A stretch of DNA of 64,000 nt from Siderastrea radians (taxonomy: Eukaryota > Cnidaria > Anthozoa > Scleractinia > Rhizangiidae). The stretch covers positions 54,282,711 to 54,346,710 of the forward strand of contig OZ024889.1 of assembly GCA_964017195.1 (NCBI GenBank), in the 5' to 3' direction. Numbering within the stretch: the stretch's first letter is position 1; each line of letters starts with the position of its first letter. Below, piece by piece: positions 35,782-48,969 of the stretch. The position numbers and the translations under genes were made by a program. The notes under the pieces were generated by a model, which had not been told where the DNA came from, made no database searches, and saw only the letters and a list, made by a program, of their open reading frames with translations.

Positions 35782-36638
35782 ACAGCGGTTTTCCCAAGCG
35801 CCCTTCAAGGAATGCGCGCCCTTCAAGGAATTTTTCCCAACGGCCAAATGTGTTTTTAGTAGATGTCAATCATCTGTTTCTATGACAATTTTTCGAATTC
35901 TCGAGCACTGATTGGCTCTTGCTGATGGCCACATAACGCAATCCTGTCTGGGGCCGTGGATAAACTGATTTTGCGAATCTGTTGTGCCCTCCGGTTCTTA
36001 AAATTTTGGTGACAGAACTAAAGCAATTCTGGAAATATTCATTGAGGACACAACTGGTATTCTGTAAAGTTTGACTTTTAATTGACTTAAACTTCTCATA
36101 AACCAACTGCGAAGCAAAAAGAAGAGATTATATGTGATGGTCTGACTGCGAAAATTTTTGAACGGCGAGAATCAGACGTTTGCTGATCGACCGCGAACTC
36201 AGAGAAGTAATTCAGTGGAGTTAAGCACTTCTTCCAATAGAATAAAGGTCAGTTTTATACAAATTTGCTTTTGAAGTTTACTTTCGTTAAAACAAGTTTG
36301 CATTGCTGATTTTCAGGTGTTTTGAATGCATTTGAAGTCATTATTGATTCAATGAATAAACCTTTGCCTAGCGATTTGTTTTGGTACTTTTCAAGTAATA
36401 ATTCAAAGTCTTCCATATTTTGCTGTCGGTTAGAAATACACAAAATCGTCAAGCGTGGTTAACACTTCCTGCAAGATTTTTTCATTGTTTCACTCAGCGC
36501 TTAATTTACTGCGAAATTGTTTTTCATTCAGTGCGCGTTCTTGAATTGTCATGGAAACAGGTGATTGACATCCACCAAAAACACATTTGGCCGCTGGGAA
36601 AAAATCCTTGAAGGGCGCGTTTTAGAGAAAACCGCTGT
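35782..36638. mobile_element. 857-bp DNA element with about 120-bp inverted ends in the copy B flank
   Basis: The ends ACAGCGGTTTTC and GAAAACCGCTGT are inverse, followed by further pairing blocks (GCGCCCTTCAAGGA, GGCCAAATGTGTTTTT, GATGTCAATCA). No target duplication is clear. Copy A has no counterpart near 11.7-12.1 kb. Confidence 0.65.
36255..36416 (-). CDS. Short open frame in the 857-bp element, possible captured exon
   Basis: 53 codons from ATG at 36416: MEDFELLLEKYQNKSLGKG, then a Lys-rich end. Composition looks protein-like, and its position inside inverted repeats parallels the helicase-carrying elements. Family not recognised. Confidence 0.3.
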   Translation of the reverse strand: MEDFELLLEKYQNKSLGKGLFIESIMTSNAFKTPENQQCKLVLTKVNFKSKFV

Positions 36639-36639
36639 C

Positions 36640-38388
36640 AGATCCAAACGCCAAGGGGAAAAAATAATAAAATAAAAGGAAAAAAATCTTTACGCTTCCA
36701 CATGCATTTTTAAATGGAAAATGAAGACCTTTATGTCGGAAAAAGATGACTTATTAAACGCTGAAAGTAGCAAGGACCCGGTTTATATATAGGACCACTA
36801 CGTTGACTTAGCACGGGCCGTACGTTTTTACAATTTGCTACCTGTTCAACTACTCAAATAAAACAGATGCATTTTGTACTGGTTTTTCTAAATTACTGAA
36901 GCTTTATTTAACTTGTCCACTCTCAGTGTACATTAAGTAACCTTAATTGTAATAGAAACTGTAAAATACGTTTCTTTGACCGTTTCAGTCAAGAGTTTTC
37001 CAAATAGCCAACAGCTAACAGCCTAAGTAGCGGCATTGGAAAAACGTAAAACATAAATAAATATAAATACAGTATTTTGTCATTATGTAGTTTACAAAAA
37101 TAACAATTCCTGAGGGAATTTCATTATAGCCTGTTCAGACTACTGCTTGCTCTACTTTCTAAATTTTCCTTTGCCTTTTAATTCAAGGAAAGATCAACTA
37201 TAAATAAACAATAATAATTTCATAGGTTTTTAAACCTTCTCAACCAATTACTGCCTTTGTTGCATGTGCTTTCCCTCGCCTAAGTCGTGTTAGACTCTTG
37301 TGTCGTTGAGTTGAACTCCCAAATACGAACCCAAGAAAGGCAAATCGTCTTAAAACACGACTGAAGAATCCATAATCCATAATGTTTTCGTCTGCTTTCG
37401 AACAACTGGCTTGTTGTTCCTTACACCTCAAGTAAGTAAGTTAGTACGACACTACTCGTCTGACTTAAAAACAAGGGCTCGAATCTTGATGCCTTTGCAA
37501 TATTCTACCGAGCTGCCTTAGTTACCCACTGACACATAACTTATTTCCGGGATAACAGAGCAAGCGCTATTACTGTGGCTTAACCCTAAACCTTAACACC
37601 ACCCTCCAACTCAAACGTGGTCCTTTAAACAATATACCCACTACACAAAGAATTAAATTTGTATTAAATCGGTAAATAATTGTGTAGTTTTTATTTTGAT
37701 TATAGTATACGTTTTACGGTTACCAGGGCCACATAACAGCGTTTATAACTGTATCTATACTGTGGCAAATTAAGTTTCGATCAATAGTCTAATCGTTTAA
37801 TTGATTGATAATTGATAAGGCACATATAAACCTGCTTCAGGTCTTTGTTAACTATATACATAACGTCACAAAGTGTGCAACGTTGATCAGTAACTAGCTA
37901 GTGAGCGCTGGTCAGTGCGGTTCAACATCATTTCAAATTTGCTGCACAACAAATGTTGAACGTCGTTGTGAGTTGTTGGCGTTACATTAAATTCCTTGAT
38001 GTTTTCATTCAACGTTCAACATGATGAACGCTGTTGAACGGGAAACAACCTTGTTGTATTCCGTTGAAAAGCGTTCACCGTGCTAAGTGATGGACCCATT
38101 CAAAACTCCACGATACACTGTTCAACAGCTTGGCAAGATTTCAGTGTTGGTCATCAAATGTTGAAAATCCCGTGGTTAAGTAGCTTTCATTGGCTTAAGG
38201 TTTTCTGTTCGCCACTTACTAACTTTTGGCTTGTTTCTCCAAGTGATATTATAAATTGTAAACATGTAATGATTATTATTTTCCCCAAGCAACTTTAAGG
38301 GGCTCATTACACCACTGCCTAATGAGGACACATGTGTACACACGCATGTTCAGTTTACAAGAACACTTTTCGGGTCATTCGTGCCTCA
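36640..38388 (-). other. Copy B 3' flank, no gene seen
   Basis: Matches 12140-12930, then 13640-14311 of copy A (without the LINE), and 60660-62166 of copy C. Confidence 0.5.
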
Positions 38389-38648
38389 TCAATGAAACTC
38401 TTCTTTAGGCGTGCAATTAAGAAGTTTTTTGAACTCAGGATCGTCTAACGACGTATACCGAAACCATCCCGGACGCGGCGGATCTACGTGGTAATACACA
38501 GCCGTGCAGTTTTGGTTAACAGCAAAAATCTTCGGCCCGCACACTTGCTTGTTATTATAAATGCCGCTGACCTCAGAAGAATACTTGAGTTGCCCACCAT
38601 AAGCACAACGATCCAGATTTAAGTAGTAATGGTGCTCACCAGGTACCA
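38389..38648 (-). CDS. Copy B exon 10 (outer domain, C-terminal part, stop)
   Basis: Acceptor TTTTACAG, stop TGA at 38389-38391. All four cysteines of this exon are kept while the surrounding residues vary. Confidence 0.92.
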
Positions 38649-41600
38649 CTGTAAAACAAACAGACTAAAGTTACGCCCCTCATTTGCATAGTAGTAATGG
38701 ACGAGTCAATTCCAGGATGTTCAGACACCCTTCTTCCTCCTCGGAGCACAATAGTAATGCATCGATCAATTCCAGCAATGTCCACCTCCCTCTCCAGAGA
38801 AGCAATGCATCAGCCAATCCCAGCAATGCCCACCTCCCTCCCCAGAGTAGTAGTGCATCAGTCAATTCCAGCAATGTCCACCTCCCTCTCCAGAGAAGCA
38901 ATGCATCAGCCAATCCCAGCAATGCCCACCTCCCTCCCCAGAGTAGTAGTGCATCAGTCAATTCCAGCAATGCCCACCTCCCTCCCCAGAGAAGCAATGC
39001 ATCAGCCAATCCCAGCAATTCCCACCTCCCTCCCCAGAGTAGTAGTGCATCAGTCAATTCCAGCAATGTCCACCTCCCTCCCCAGAGAAGCAATGCATCA
39101 GCCAATCCCAGCAATGCCCACCTCCCTCCCCAGAGTAATAGTGCATCAGTCAATTCCAACAATGTCCATCTCCCTCAGAGAAGTTAAGGGATTTAGTGAG
39201 GTATCAAAAAAAGCAATAAGGGCAGGTCACCAGCTTAATTTTTCAGACAATTTGCCAAACCGAAATTTGGAGGAGATTTATAAAGATATTCATGGTTTGC
39301 CCACATTGCCAGAAATACTTTTTTGGTAATCGTTCCTCGTTTCAAAAGCAAAGGAACAATTAATTACAAACTCTTGCTAGCCACCTTAAGAAAAACCACG
39401 CGGAAAGGAAAGCGCCATTTCCTTTGGCTGGTAAGTGGATTTTGGAAGAGAGTACCATAATTCAACGATTACCCCAACAAACATTTTTTTTTTCGAAAAT
39501 GGTAAACACACATTGTCTCGGTACCTGCCGTTTGTACCACTTAGCCAAGTTTATCATAAGAAAAATGTCCGTAGCAAAGATTGTAGAATGTTTTTTTCCT
39601 TAACTGTGAAGATCAAACTCACACACTCACTCAGCCTTGTCGCCCTGGGTGAGTTATAAGTCCGCGAATATAAAAGGTCAAAAGTAAAATAACGTGGGGG
39701 AAAATGAAAAGAATACTGTTACTTACATGTATTATTCGGCAATGTGTAATTTAAAGGTTGAATTTCGTTCAAATGTGGAGACAGTTTTTTCTTTAGTTCG
39801 TCCCACTTAAATTCAACTCCAAGGGCAGTGCAACGCTGCAACAGAAAAAGTCATAGTATTTAAGCAACGGATACGATGGACCACAGGAAACAACATTACA
39901 GAGGGCTAGACCCCGTAATAATCCAAAAGTTGTCTGATGGGCGTTTAGATCATAACCCGGAAGCTGTAAGGAGGCCCTGACTCTCTCCACGAAACTTGTT
40001 CTTTGAAAATGCCCCTGGGGATACAAAGCTTTGACTTTTTATTCTCTGGCTTAGGTAATTCTAATTTCTGACTGATAAACAGCTGATGTGAAATCGTTCA
40101 AATGAAAACAACTCAGCAGTACTTTTCTGTGTGGCACTGTTTATTTTTAGTGTATTTTGGTCTCTGTGAATGAAATCCACAATTAATTGTGATCATTCAA
40201 ATGAAGCTGATGCGGTTTCGTGTGATGCTGTTTATTATGTTTTACAAGGTAGTTCTAGTTTTTCACTGGTCCTCGAATAAAATTCTGAAGTGTGGTCTTT
40301 CAAACCGAAGGTTTTGAGCAGAACTGCCCTGTAATACTATTTGTTATGCTCTACTCTTTGGAGTCTGTGGATGAAATCCTGATGTGTACCATTTCAATGA
40401 AAGCTACCGAGCAGTGCTTCGCAGTGGTAGTAGTATAGTTAAGTCGCACACGAGCCAAGAAGGTCCACTCGTCCGGAGCTTATCCCGGTTTCTGTAGCAT
40501 GAAGCAACTGAGAGAACTGCTACTCCCCCCTGGATGGGATGCTAGTCCATTGCAGGATTACCCCCAGCAGTATGTCGCCGGTACCCATTTTATACACCTG
40601 AGTGGAGAGAGACAATGTGGGGCAAAGTTTCTTGTCTAAGGAAACAACACGATGGCAGGGACTGGGCCTCGAAGCACCGACTTTCAAATCTGGGGCTGAA
40701 GCGCTAACCACTACAGCACCGCGCCCCCACTGTGGTAGTAGTACGGTACTGTTTCCTATGCTACCTGCGTATAAAGAATATCGCATCTTTTCAGTCTGGA
40801 TGAAATCTGCTTTAAAAAATCTACATTGACCAGCATTTAACTACGTTACTGTTTAATTCCGTACACCATTCTCTGTCGTGTTCTGAAGAACTAGTTTTGC
40901 AGCCGATGTCGTGAACCTAAGAAAATGGGCTAATGCGCAGCCTAGTGCGAGTTCGTTAAAAGTCTGCCATCCCTTTCTGAATACATCGGTATTTTAAATT
41001 CCTAAGATTCATTACCTGCGCCGGGTGGTAATCAGGTATATATGTGAAATTAGCCCTTCCGCCACGTGAACCCTTTTCACACAGCTTATATCTTAACCAG
41101 CTTCCTGGGAGGAAGATTTGGATGAGGAAAAAAATGGCCAAGCCAATCACAACAATAAGGGCAGTCATCGCAAGGCACAACACTGCAAAGGAAAATCGAC
41201 ACAAGTAAAGTGAGAAAGCGCTCAAGTTTAAAACCCTCTTTTCACCAGCTTTGGAGAGTAGTGTGTTCCAGTGTATTGTACGTTAGTGTTCGAGGGGATA
41301 GTGTATTGTACTATCACGGTGTAGTGTATTGTGCTATTTCAGTTTCTTCTGGACCGTGGACTTAATGATCTGAATTGAAATATTAAAATATGCAACAAAA
41401 TAAAACACAAATATTGGCGGTCTTTCTTGTAAGAGTCTAGGGCTTGAAACTAACTTTTGAACTTACTAGTCTAGTGGCTAATGCTGCGTCAGATTTTACC
41501 AGCCAAAATAAATAAGTTTCAATAGTCGTATTATAATAAAGCATATTCAGAGCTGTTTTCAATTGAGTGATATAAAACCAAAACCAACGCAATTACTCTA

Positions 41601-44600
41601 ATCAATCACAACGGACACAAATAACGCGTTGTACCAATCAGAACTCGAAACTAAACGTAATTGGCGATAGGCGCAGGAAAACGCGTGCAAGCCATTCATA
41701 ATTGCTTTTGGCTTTACATCTGATTGGTCGAGAAACGTACTCGGGCGATATGCTGTTTTAGAGGACTTGCAGAAATTGAACAGGCTACCCATTATTGAAA
41801 GGAGAGACCTGGTACTGTTAAAAATGACTCATAAGGCCCTCTACGATGTTGCTTGGCCTGAAATTACATACAAGAATCTATAAGAGCGATTTTGATATAT
41901 TTTGGAATTTCAAAACAAAGGGTCTAATTTATCTAAAAACTAAAGACAGGACTTCACATAGCTCTTATAGATTTTTGTGATACTTCACTCAGCGAAAGGC
42001 AAAGACTCAAGATAGAGGTAGCTTAGATCATTTCGACGGAAAATGCAGGTAGCGCCCAAAATTCTAATCAGAGCTAAAACAGGTGTGACGTAATTGTCAC
42101 GTGATATTGACTCCGGTCCCCGAAAAATTTTATCATATTGTACTTCAGTCTATATGCAATACATGTGTTATAATGGACACTAGCCTGTTCCAGGCTCCGA
42201 GATAGTGGGAAAAGCGTGAATTGAGAAAACGAGCGCGAAAAACGCCACCGCCCCCACGCGTCTCATTTTCGCCTGTTCCGTCCCAACTATCTGAGAGCCT
42301 AGATAAGGCTAAATGGATATGTAATCAAAGTCAAGCTGTTTAGGTATGAGAGGTTCGAAGTTGGACGGTGCTCCCACAAAAAATACTGGGTCGAGCCAAC
42401 TTTAACTCTCGTACGTACTGTGAAATAGGGTGCTCTCATACATGTTCATGCTGGAAAGCTTGAAAGAAATTTTGTAGATACAGCACTGATTGGGTGTTTT
42501 AATTTACCTGTTGCACCCTTAAAAAAGTTTTAAACTGTTAAAATGGAATATTTTGTTCAGACCAACCCAACTTCATCAGCCACCCTTGCACCCTTGTCGT
42601 TCAGCGTTTTGTTCTTCTTAGAATCTTGATTTGATTGCTCGTGTTTTTTGTTTTTCAGTAGCCAACAAGGCTAGTGGAAATCTACTAGCCAAACATACAC
42701 ACAAGCTTTTCTTAGTCTTTCATGGCAAGAAATCTGGGACATGATTTTTCGTGCGCCTTACATTAACATCCCTTTGTAATGGCATAAGCCGCTGTTAAAA
42801 GCGGTGTGACACGGGGTCATAGTCACGATGCAGATGGAAGGGTAAAACGCAACGATGTTTACGCCTAAATAAAGGCTGCTGTCCTAAGATACCGTCTAGA
42901 ATTCGAAGAGCGAAAGACTAAATTATCTTCCCAACGAGATGGTTTGGATGAAATTTAGACGATTTTGGGTGAAGATATTACAGTTCGAAGATCGTAGATT
43001 TTAGCCGCGGGGTGTTTACTGAAATTTGCCATGTTGTTGCTTCTGAATACCGTGACGGATTCAAGTCGGCGAATGTTAAATGTACTTCGACCTGGAAGAA
43101 AGCGCCTTCGAGTTTTAGTAAGAGATTGATACTGGTGTGTACGATGAATTCTGACGCGAAAATTATCACCTTACCGTTAGATATGTTGTCCTGTGTCTTT
43201 GATTTCTACATCATCTTCTCAAATGTCCCTGTTTCTCCCCGACTCTTCGGTGAGTTCGATATATTTAACCGCCCGCCATTTTGAAAAACTAGTCAGTCAT
43301 TCCCAATTCTACGCAGCTAACTAGAAAACCTCCTTGAAAACCTCCTGAAACCCCTGGGTGGGAAGCCTTGGGCCGTTACTAGGAGATTTCTGTTGGCCAA
43401 TCGTAGTGCCGAAAAGACAATCGCTATTGTTTTTCAAATTCGTCTTCAGCTGGTAACAGCAAAAAGCGTTTTCCAGTCCAGCAACAGAACCTAATTTGAA
43501 TTGCAAATTTTAATCCGTTGCACAACGACCTTCCATACATGGAAGTCTGTCGTGCAATCTTCTTACGAGCTCGTAACCATAACCTGGCAAAGATGGCCTA
43601 CCCAGTCTCTCTCACGAGTTTTGGTGAGCTGCGTAGAACTGGGACTGAGTGGTTTTTCAAAATGGCGGGCGGGTAAGTATCTATCATCGAACTCACCAAA
43701 GAGCTGGGGAGAAACAGGGATATTTGTAGAAAGTGATGTGGAAACCAAAGACAAGGGACAGCAGAACTGACAGTAAAATGATAGTTTTATTGAATCGTCG
43801 ACATATTTCATCGCTGTTTGCTTGAAACTCAAAATCAAAACTCATTTCCTATAGCTCATGCATAAACCTTGACAAAGAGTGGTTTTTGTGTCAGAGAAGG
43901 GCCATCGGTCCAAAGCAACATGGTACTATTAATTGACATAGGTGGAAAAGTCAAAAGCCTAGAGAGGTATGTCGAAATATATATTTTTATTTCACGGAAG
44001 CTTCTCCACTTGCGTCCAATAGGTTTTTACGTGTTTTTTTCTGTGTCGCTACTTACTGCGCACGCGTGACCCTCATTTCTTGCCATGTGGCTAGTTGGCT
44101 ACCAATACAGTCTCGAGTCCTGGTGAAGTCAATTAATGCATGAATGCATGAAGAAGTAAACAGATAACGAACGAAAGAATGAAGGAATGAACGAAAGTCT
44201 GAGAACAAAAGAAGGACGGAAGGAATAAGTGAATTGATCATTTCACTAAGTCGTGGATTTACATAAATAGTTTCATGAATTCTAATACACCAAACAACTG
44301 AAACCACCCCCCCCTAAAAAAAAGAGGAAGAAAAAAAAAAGAAAAAGCGCTTACTTCTTCTGAATTTCTTCCTCTCTCTTCGTAGCTTCACAGCCAGATC
44401 CATCTCAAACTGATCGTACATGTTTTCTATTTCCGATGTTATCTGCTTATCGTTTGCTCCAAGCACTATACACACAAAACACTGGACCATATTGACATCA
44501 TCCAGTGCAGAAGCCTTCTTTTCCTCCAGAGACATGCCCAGTAATATGTTGTTCCTACTCATGATCACGCTAGGGGGCAGGTGGGATTCTGGGATAGCTG

Positions 44601-47600
44601 TGCCGGGATTGTCGAGGTCGACTGTGGCGTAGATTCGCTCACCCGCGCGAACAGAGCCCATGCACTTAACTTTGATTACTCCGATCACACAAACAACGTC
44701 CGTTTCGTCTGAAATGTTAAAAAACAAAGGTAGACTGTATGAGGTGTACGTATACGGCATTTAAGAGGAAAAATAAAATCCTTTTCCCGTCCACAACTCA
44801 AACTCAATTATTCAGTAAAGACTATAAGAGTTTTGATAAACAGCAAAAAACAAACAGACAAACAAACAAGCAAACAAACAAATAAACTAACAAAACAACA
44901 ACAACAACAACATAATTATTGGACGAGCCAAATAGCTAATCAGCACAGCCCACTTGCTCCGGTTTTTTTTTTTAGCATGAAGTGACTAGGAGTATTGATA
45001 CTCTCCCCCCCCCCCCCCCCCACCACTGAATCAGGCTGTATGTAACCATTATTCCACTCAATCCCTTCGTATGTGATTTCATAGCCGCTACAATATGAAA
45101 TAATTGTTTTACTACATTAGAGCGGAGCTTCTGCACGCAAAGCGGGCGCAGCGGAGCACCATGGGTAAGAAAATTTGGTAACCTATCGATGCGAGAAATT
45201 TTGGTTCTGACGTCAGCGTACGCCCGCCCGTCCGTCCTTACGTACAAACTCTGGGGAAGGGGGAGGGGAGCCCCAAGGCAACCCGACGGGGGGAGAAAAA
45301 TGCCATCTTTTCCTGTCGCGGGGTGCTTTTGGGCAACCAGCGTTTTTCTTGGCGGGAAATCGCATGACTATCGTCGCTTTAGAAAAAGAGGTTTCTTTAA
45401 AAGCTTAAGCTTATTTAGCAAAATGATTGTTCGACAGTACTGAAGTTTTGAACTTGAGACAGAATATCTAATATCTATAAATGGAAAGAAAAAGAATACT
45501 CAGTTGTCTTTTTGGTGGAAGATGAAAAGTTCAAATTACGAAATTTGCCTTCGAGGACTTCATCTTTGTTGTGTTCTGCTGCGAAGCAGAAACACTTTGT
45601 AAATCAAAAAGTTGTGAACCATAACTGTAACAAAAGAGAAATCGAAACCTATCAATGCGAAGAGTTGACATCATCGGAAATGCGCAGGGAACCAAGAGCT
45701 GATCGCCTCCAGCGGCATATCGCTTGAGTTCTCAGCATTTGGCAGCGGTTCCGAAGACAAATGTAGCAGAGCTAGTGCCTTCTGGTTTTTTCTGTCCACA
45801 ACCATGGTTTTTGCGGCGGTCCAAACACATTTTCCCAGGAAAAACACCCGCGTGTTTATCTCGATCGAGTTGCGATCGATAAAAAGCCGGCATCTTGTCA
45901 CGTGAAAAGAAATTAGTACCAAAATTAACACCAATTTGGAATCGTAATTAGCGCGGCGCAATGTGCATCGCGCATACCTTCGAAGCAGGTGTTCCGGGTT
46001 CGATTCTCAGAGGGGACAATGTATTTTTTTACGCCTTTCACGACCATATACGCCATATTTAACGACTTTAATGAGAATTTTTCAGAAATTAATATTAGTA
46101 CCAGCGAAAAAACAAAACAAAATAAAACAAAACAAACAAACAAACAAACAAACAAATGTGGAGCTCCGCTTTTAGGCTTGGCTAAATCTATATATTATGG
46201 TCTTACGCTTCTGTACTTATAGGATATCATCTGATAGCCTAGCGAGATTAGCTACAACAGCATGTATTAATAATTACAATAGTATCGAGCTTCTGCCCAA
46301 GTTTGCCCAATTGCAAATGTATAAAACAAACCGTTTTCATCCATGGGCGGTGTGGCCTCTAGGTAGGCGGATCGGCTAATGACGCCTGCCATAAAAGCGC
46401 CCGTTCCGTTCTTGTTATCCAGAAGTTGTATGCTCGAGGACCCATCTTCATCCTTGAAGAAGCCAACTACGTCCCCTTCCTCAAAATCATCACACACATC
46501 GGGATTTTTAAGTCTGAAGTGGTATCCAATGTCGGCCCTCTTTTGACCAGGGCTAGAAACCACAAACGACAGATGTTCGATGTGCGCTCTCTTGGCTTCC
46601 AAGTGCTCGATGACACGAAGCTGTTGAAATTCAGCAGATCCTTAGAGCGTAGAACAAAAAGAACAAAGAAATTATGAACACATTGCGTTATTGCTTTCTT
46701 ATAACATGACTGAGCTCAATATTTCAGTTGAACCCTACTAAGTGCAAGGAACTCGGTAGAGATTTCCGCCGGAAAGCCTACCACAGACACAAGCCCCTTG
46801 GAGGCTAATGGGAAACTCTTCGAAGTTGTAGGTGTTACTATAAGAGAAGATCTTATGACCTGTAGCTCGCCACGAGTCTCCCAGTAGCTCAGTGGTTTGA
46901 GAGTCCCACCATGGCCAGTGTACGGGGGGTCATGGGCTCGTCTCCCGTTGGGGACTCAGATGTTTTTGCCCCATACTCGTGACATGCCTAATACATATAT
47001 GTTATTCACGGGCCTAGGTCGGTCCGTATAGCCTTTTTCGGAGAATAACCAGGCCTTCTATTCCATTGCTGATTATTCCTTTCACTTTACAACAGTTGTG
47101 AGAGGAACGTTCCATTTTACGAGGAAAATCCAACGTTTCTTCGCGCCGGAGTAAAACTATTTCACTTCAAGTTTTCCCGCGGATTAGAGCGGTCCGTACG
47201 CGGGGTCCGGATGGGAAAATCCGGACCGCTCGAGCGCGCGTCATTAGCCAATCAGATTCAAGGATTTAGGATTCCGGAACGCTGAGATGCTTCAGAAAAA
47301 ATAACATATTTTCGTTAGTTATAACAAAGAGATGACTGACCTAGTTTCCTCTGGGTAGCATAATCAATAAACTTCTAATTAAAAGACGGACGCAACAAAC
47401 TCCTGGCGTGCGTTTCTCGAAAGCCCCGAACCATTTCGGGTCCATTTCGGGTACGATAATACACACTGCATCTTGTAAACAAAGACGTTTCTGAGCATGA
47501 AACTTTGCTATAAGTTAAACATTTCTTATCTTAAACACAAGCTAAAATAACAGCTTTGTAGAATGAGTGGTTCATATTTTTATGAATAGCTTTTCGGGGC

Positions 47601-48460
47601 TTTCGAGAAACACGCCCCTGGTCTGGTTCGGTTTGCTGACATGGCCAGGGAATAGATAAATCTCTAAATTAGCCTGCGTAGCAAGCGTTTTCATAGGCTT
47701 TTCCGCCCGTTCGAGGCATTTTTCGCCTTTTGGCCGCGAGATCATTGGGGCGACCATTCTCGCACTTTTTTGCACTCGCCCCATTTTTCACGCGGCTAAA
47801 AAGCGGAAAATGCTTCAAACCTGCGAAAAACCTACGGAAACGCTTGCTACGTAGGCTGTCTCTTAGCCTGCGAATACAGCCGCCTCTCATTCACGTCCCG
47901 CAACGAAGAGCCGCAGCGTCCCGCAGCGTTTCGCTCTTCGTTGCGGGACGTGAATGAGAGGCGGCTGTATTCGCAGGCTAGCTGTCTCTAAATCATTTTG
48001 CATTTGCAAACAATCGTAAAATGGTCTCCTTTAACACTGCTTTGCATAGATCACCTTAAATTTGGTGTCAAATGTTACCTTTAATTATGTTTTTATGTCG
48101 TAAGCGTACGCGATTCCTTTCTGTCCATTTATATCTAATACACACAGGGCATATAATCTAGAATATCAAGAAGCTCTAAGCATGGCTGGTCTGAAACTAC
48201 CGTCTGAATTACTATGTTGATGTCTGCATCAAGTTTACCCGTTGACTATCCAACTCCGAACTGCAAAGGTTACATCTACAGCTTGCGATCCAGTCACAGC
48301 CTCACTCAGGCTTTTTGGCAAAACCAATCGGTTCAACGACCTTGTGAACATTACATACTGACCATAATGACGGTACCCAGCTGTTCCAAAGACATGCTCT
48401 ATTGAACGTATAATAACTTTATACTGTTCATTACTACTACTACTACTACTACTACTACTG

Positions 48461-48498
<38 letters not shown>

Positions 48499-48514
48499 GC
48501 TACTACTACTACTT

Positions 48515-48585
<71 letters not shown>

Positions 48586-48586
48586 G

Positions 48587-48626
<40 letters not shown>

Positions 48627-48704
48627 TACTACTACTATTACTACTACTACTACTACTACTACTATTACTACTACTACTACTACTACTTCTACTACTACTA
48701 CTAT

Positions 48705-48736
<32 letters not shown>

Positions 48737-48758
48737 TTACTACTACTACTACTACTAT

Positions 48759-48805
<47 letters not shown>

Positions 48806-48931
48806 TACTACTACTGCTACTGCTACTGCTACTGCTACTGCTACTGCTACTGCTACTGCTACTGCTACTGCTACTACTACTACTACTCCTCCTACTACTA
48901 CTATTATTATATATTATTATTATTATTATTG

Positions 48932-48969
<38 letters not shown>

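Noticed and set aside
38684..39329. Plus- and minus-strand ORFs of 160-210 codons
   Set aside because: They are translations of the 48-bp minisatellite, whose unit is a multiple of three; no start context, splice or homology support.
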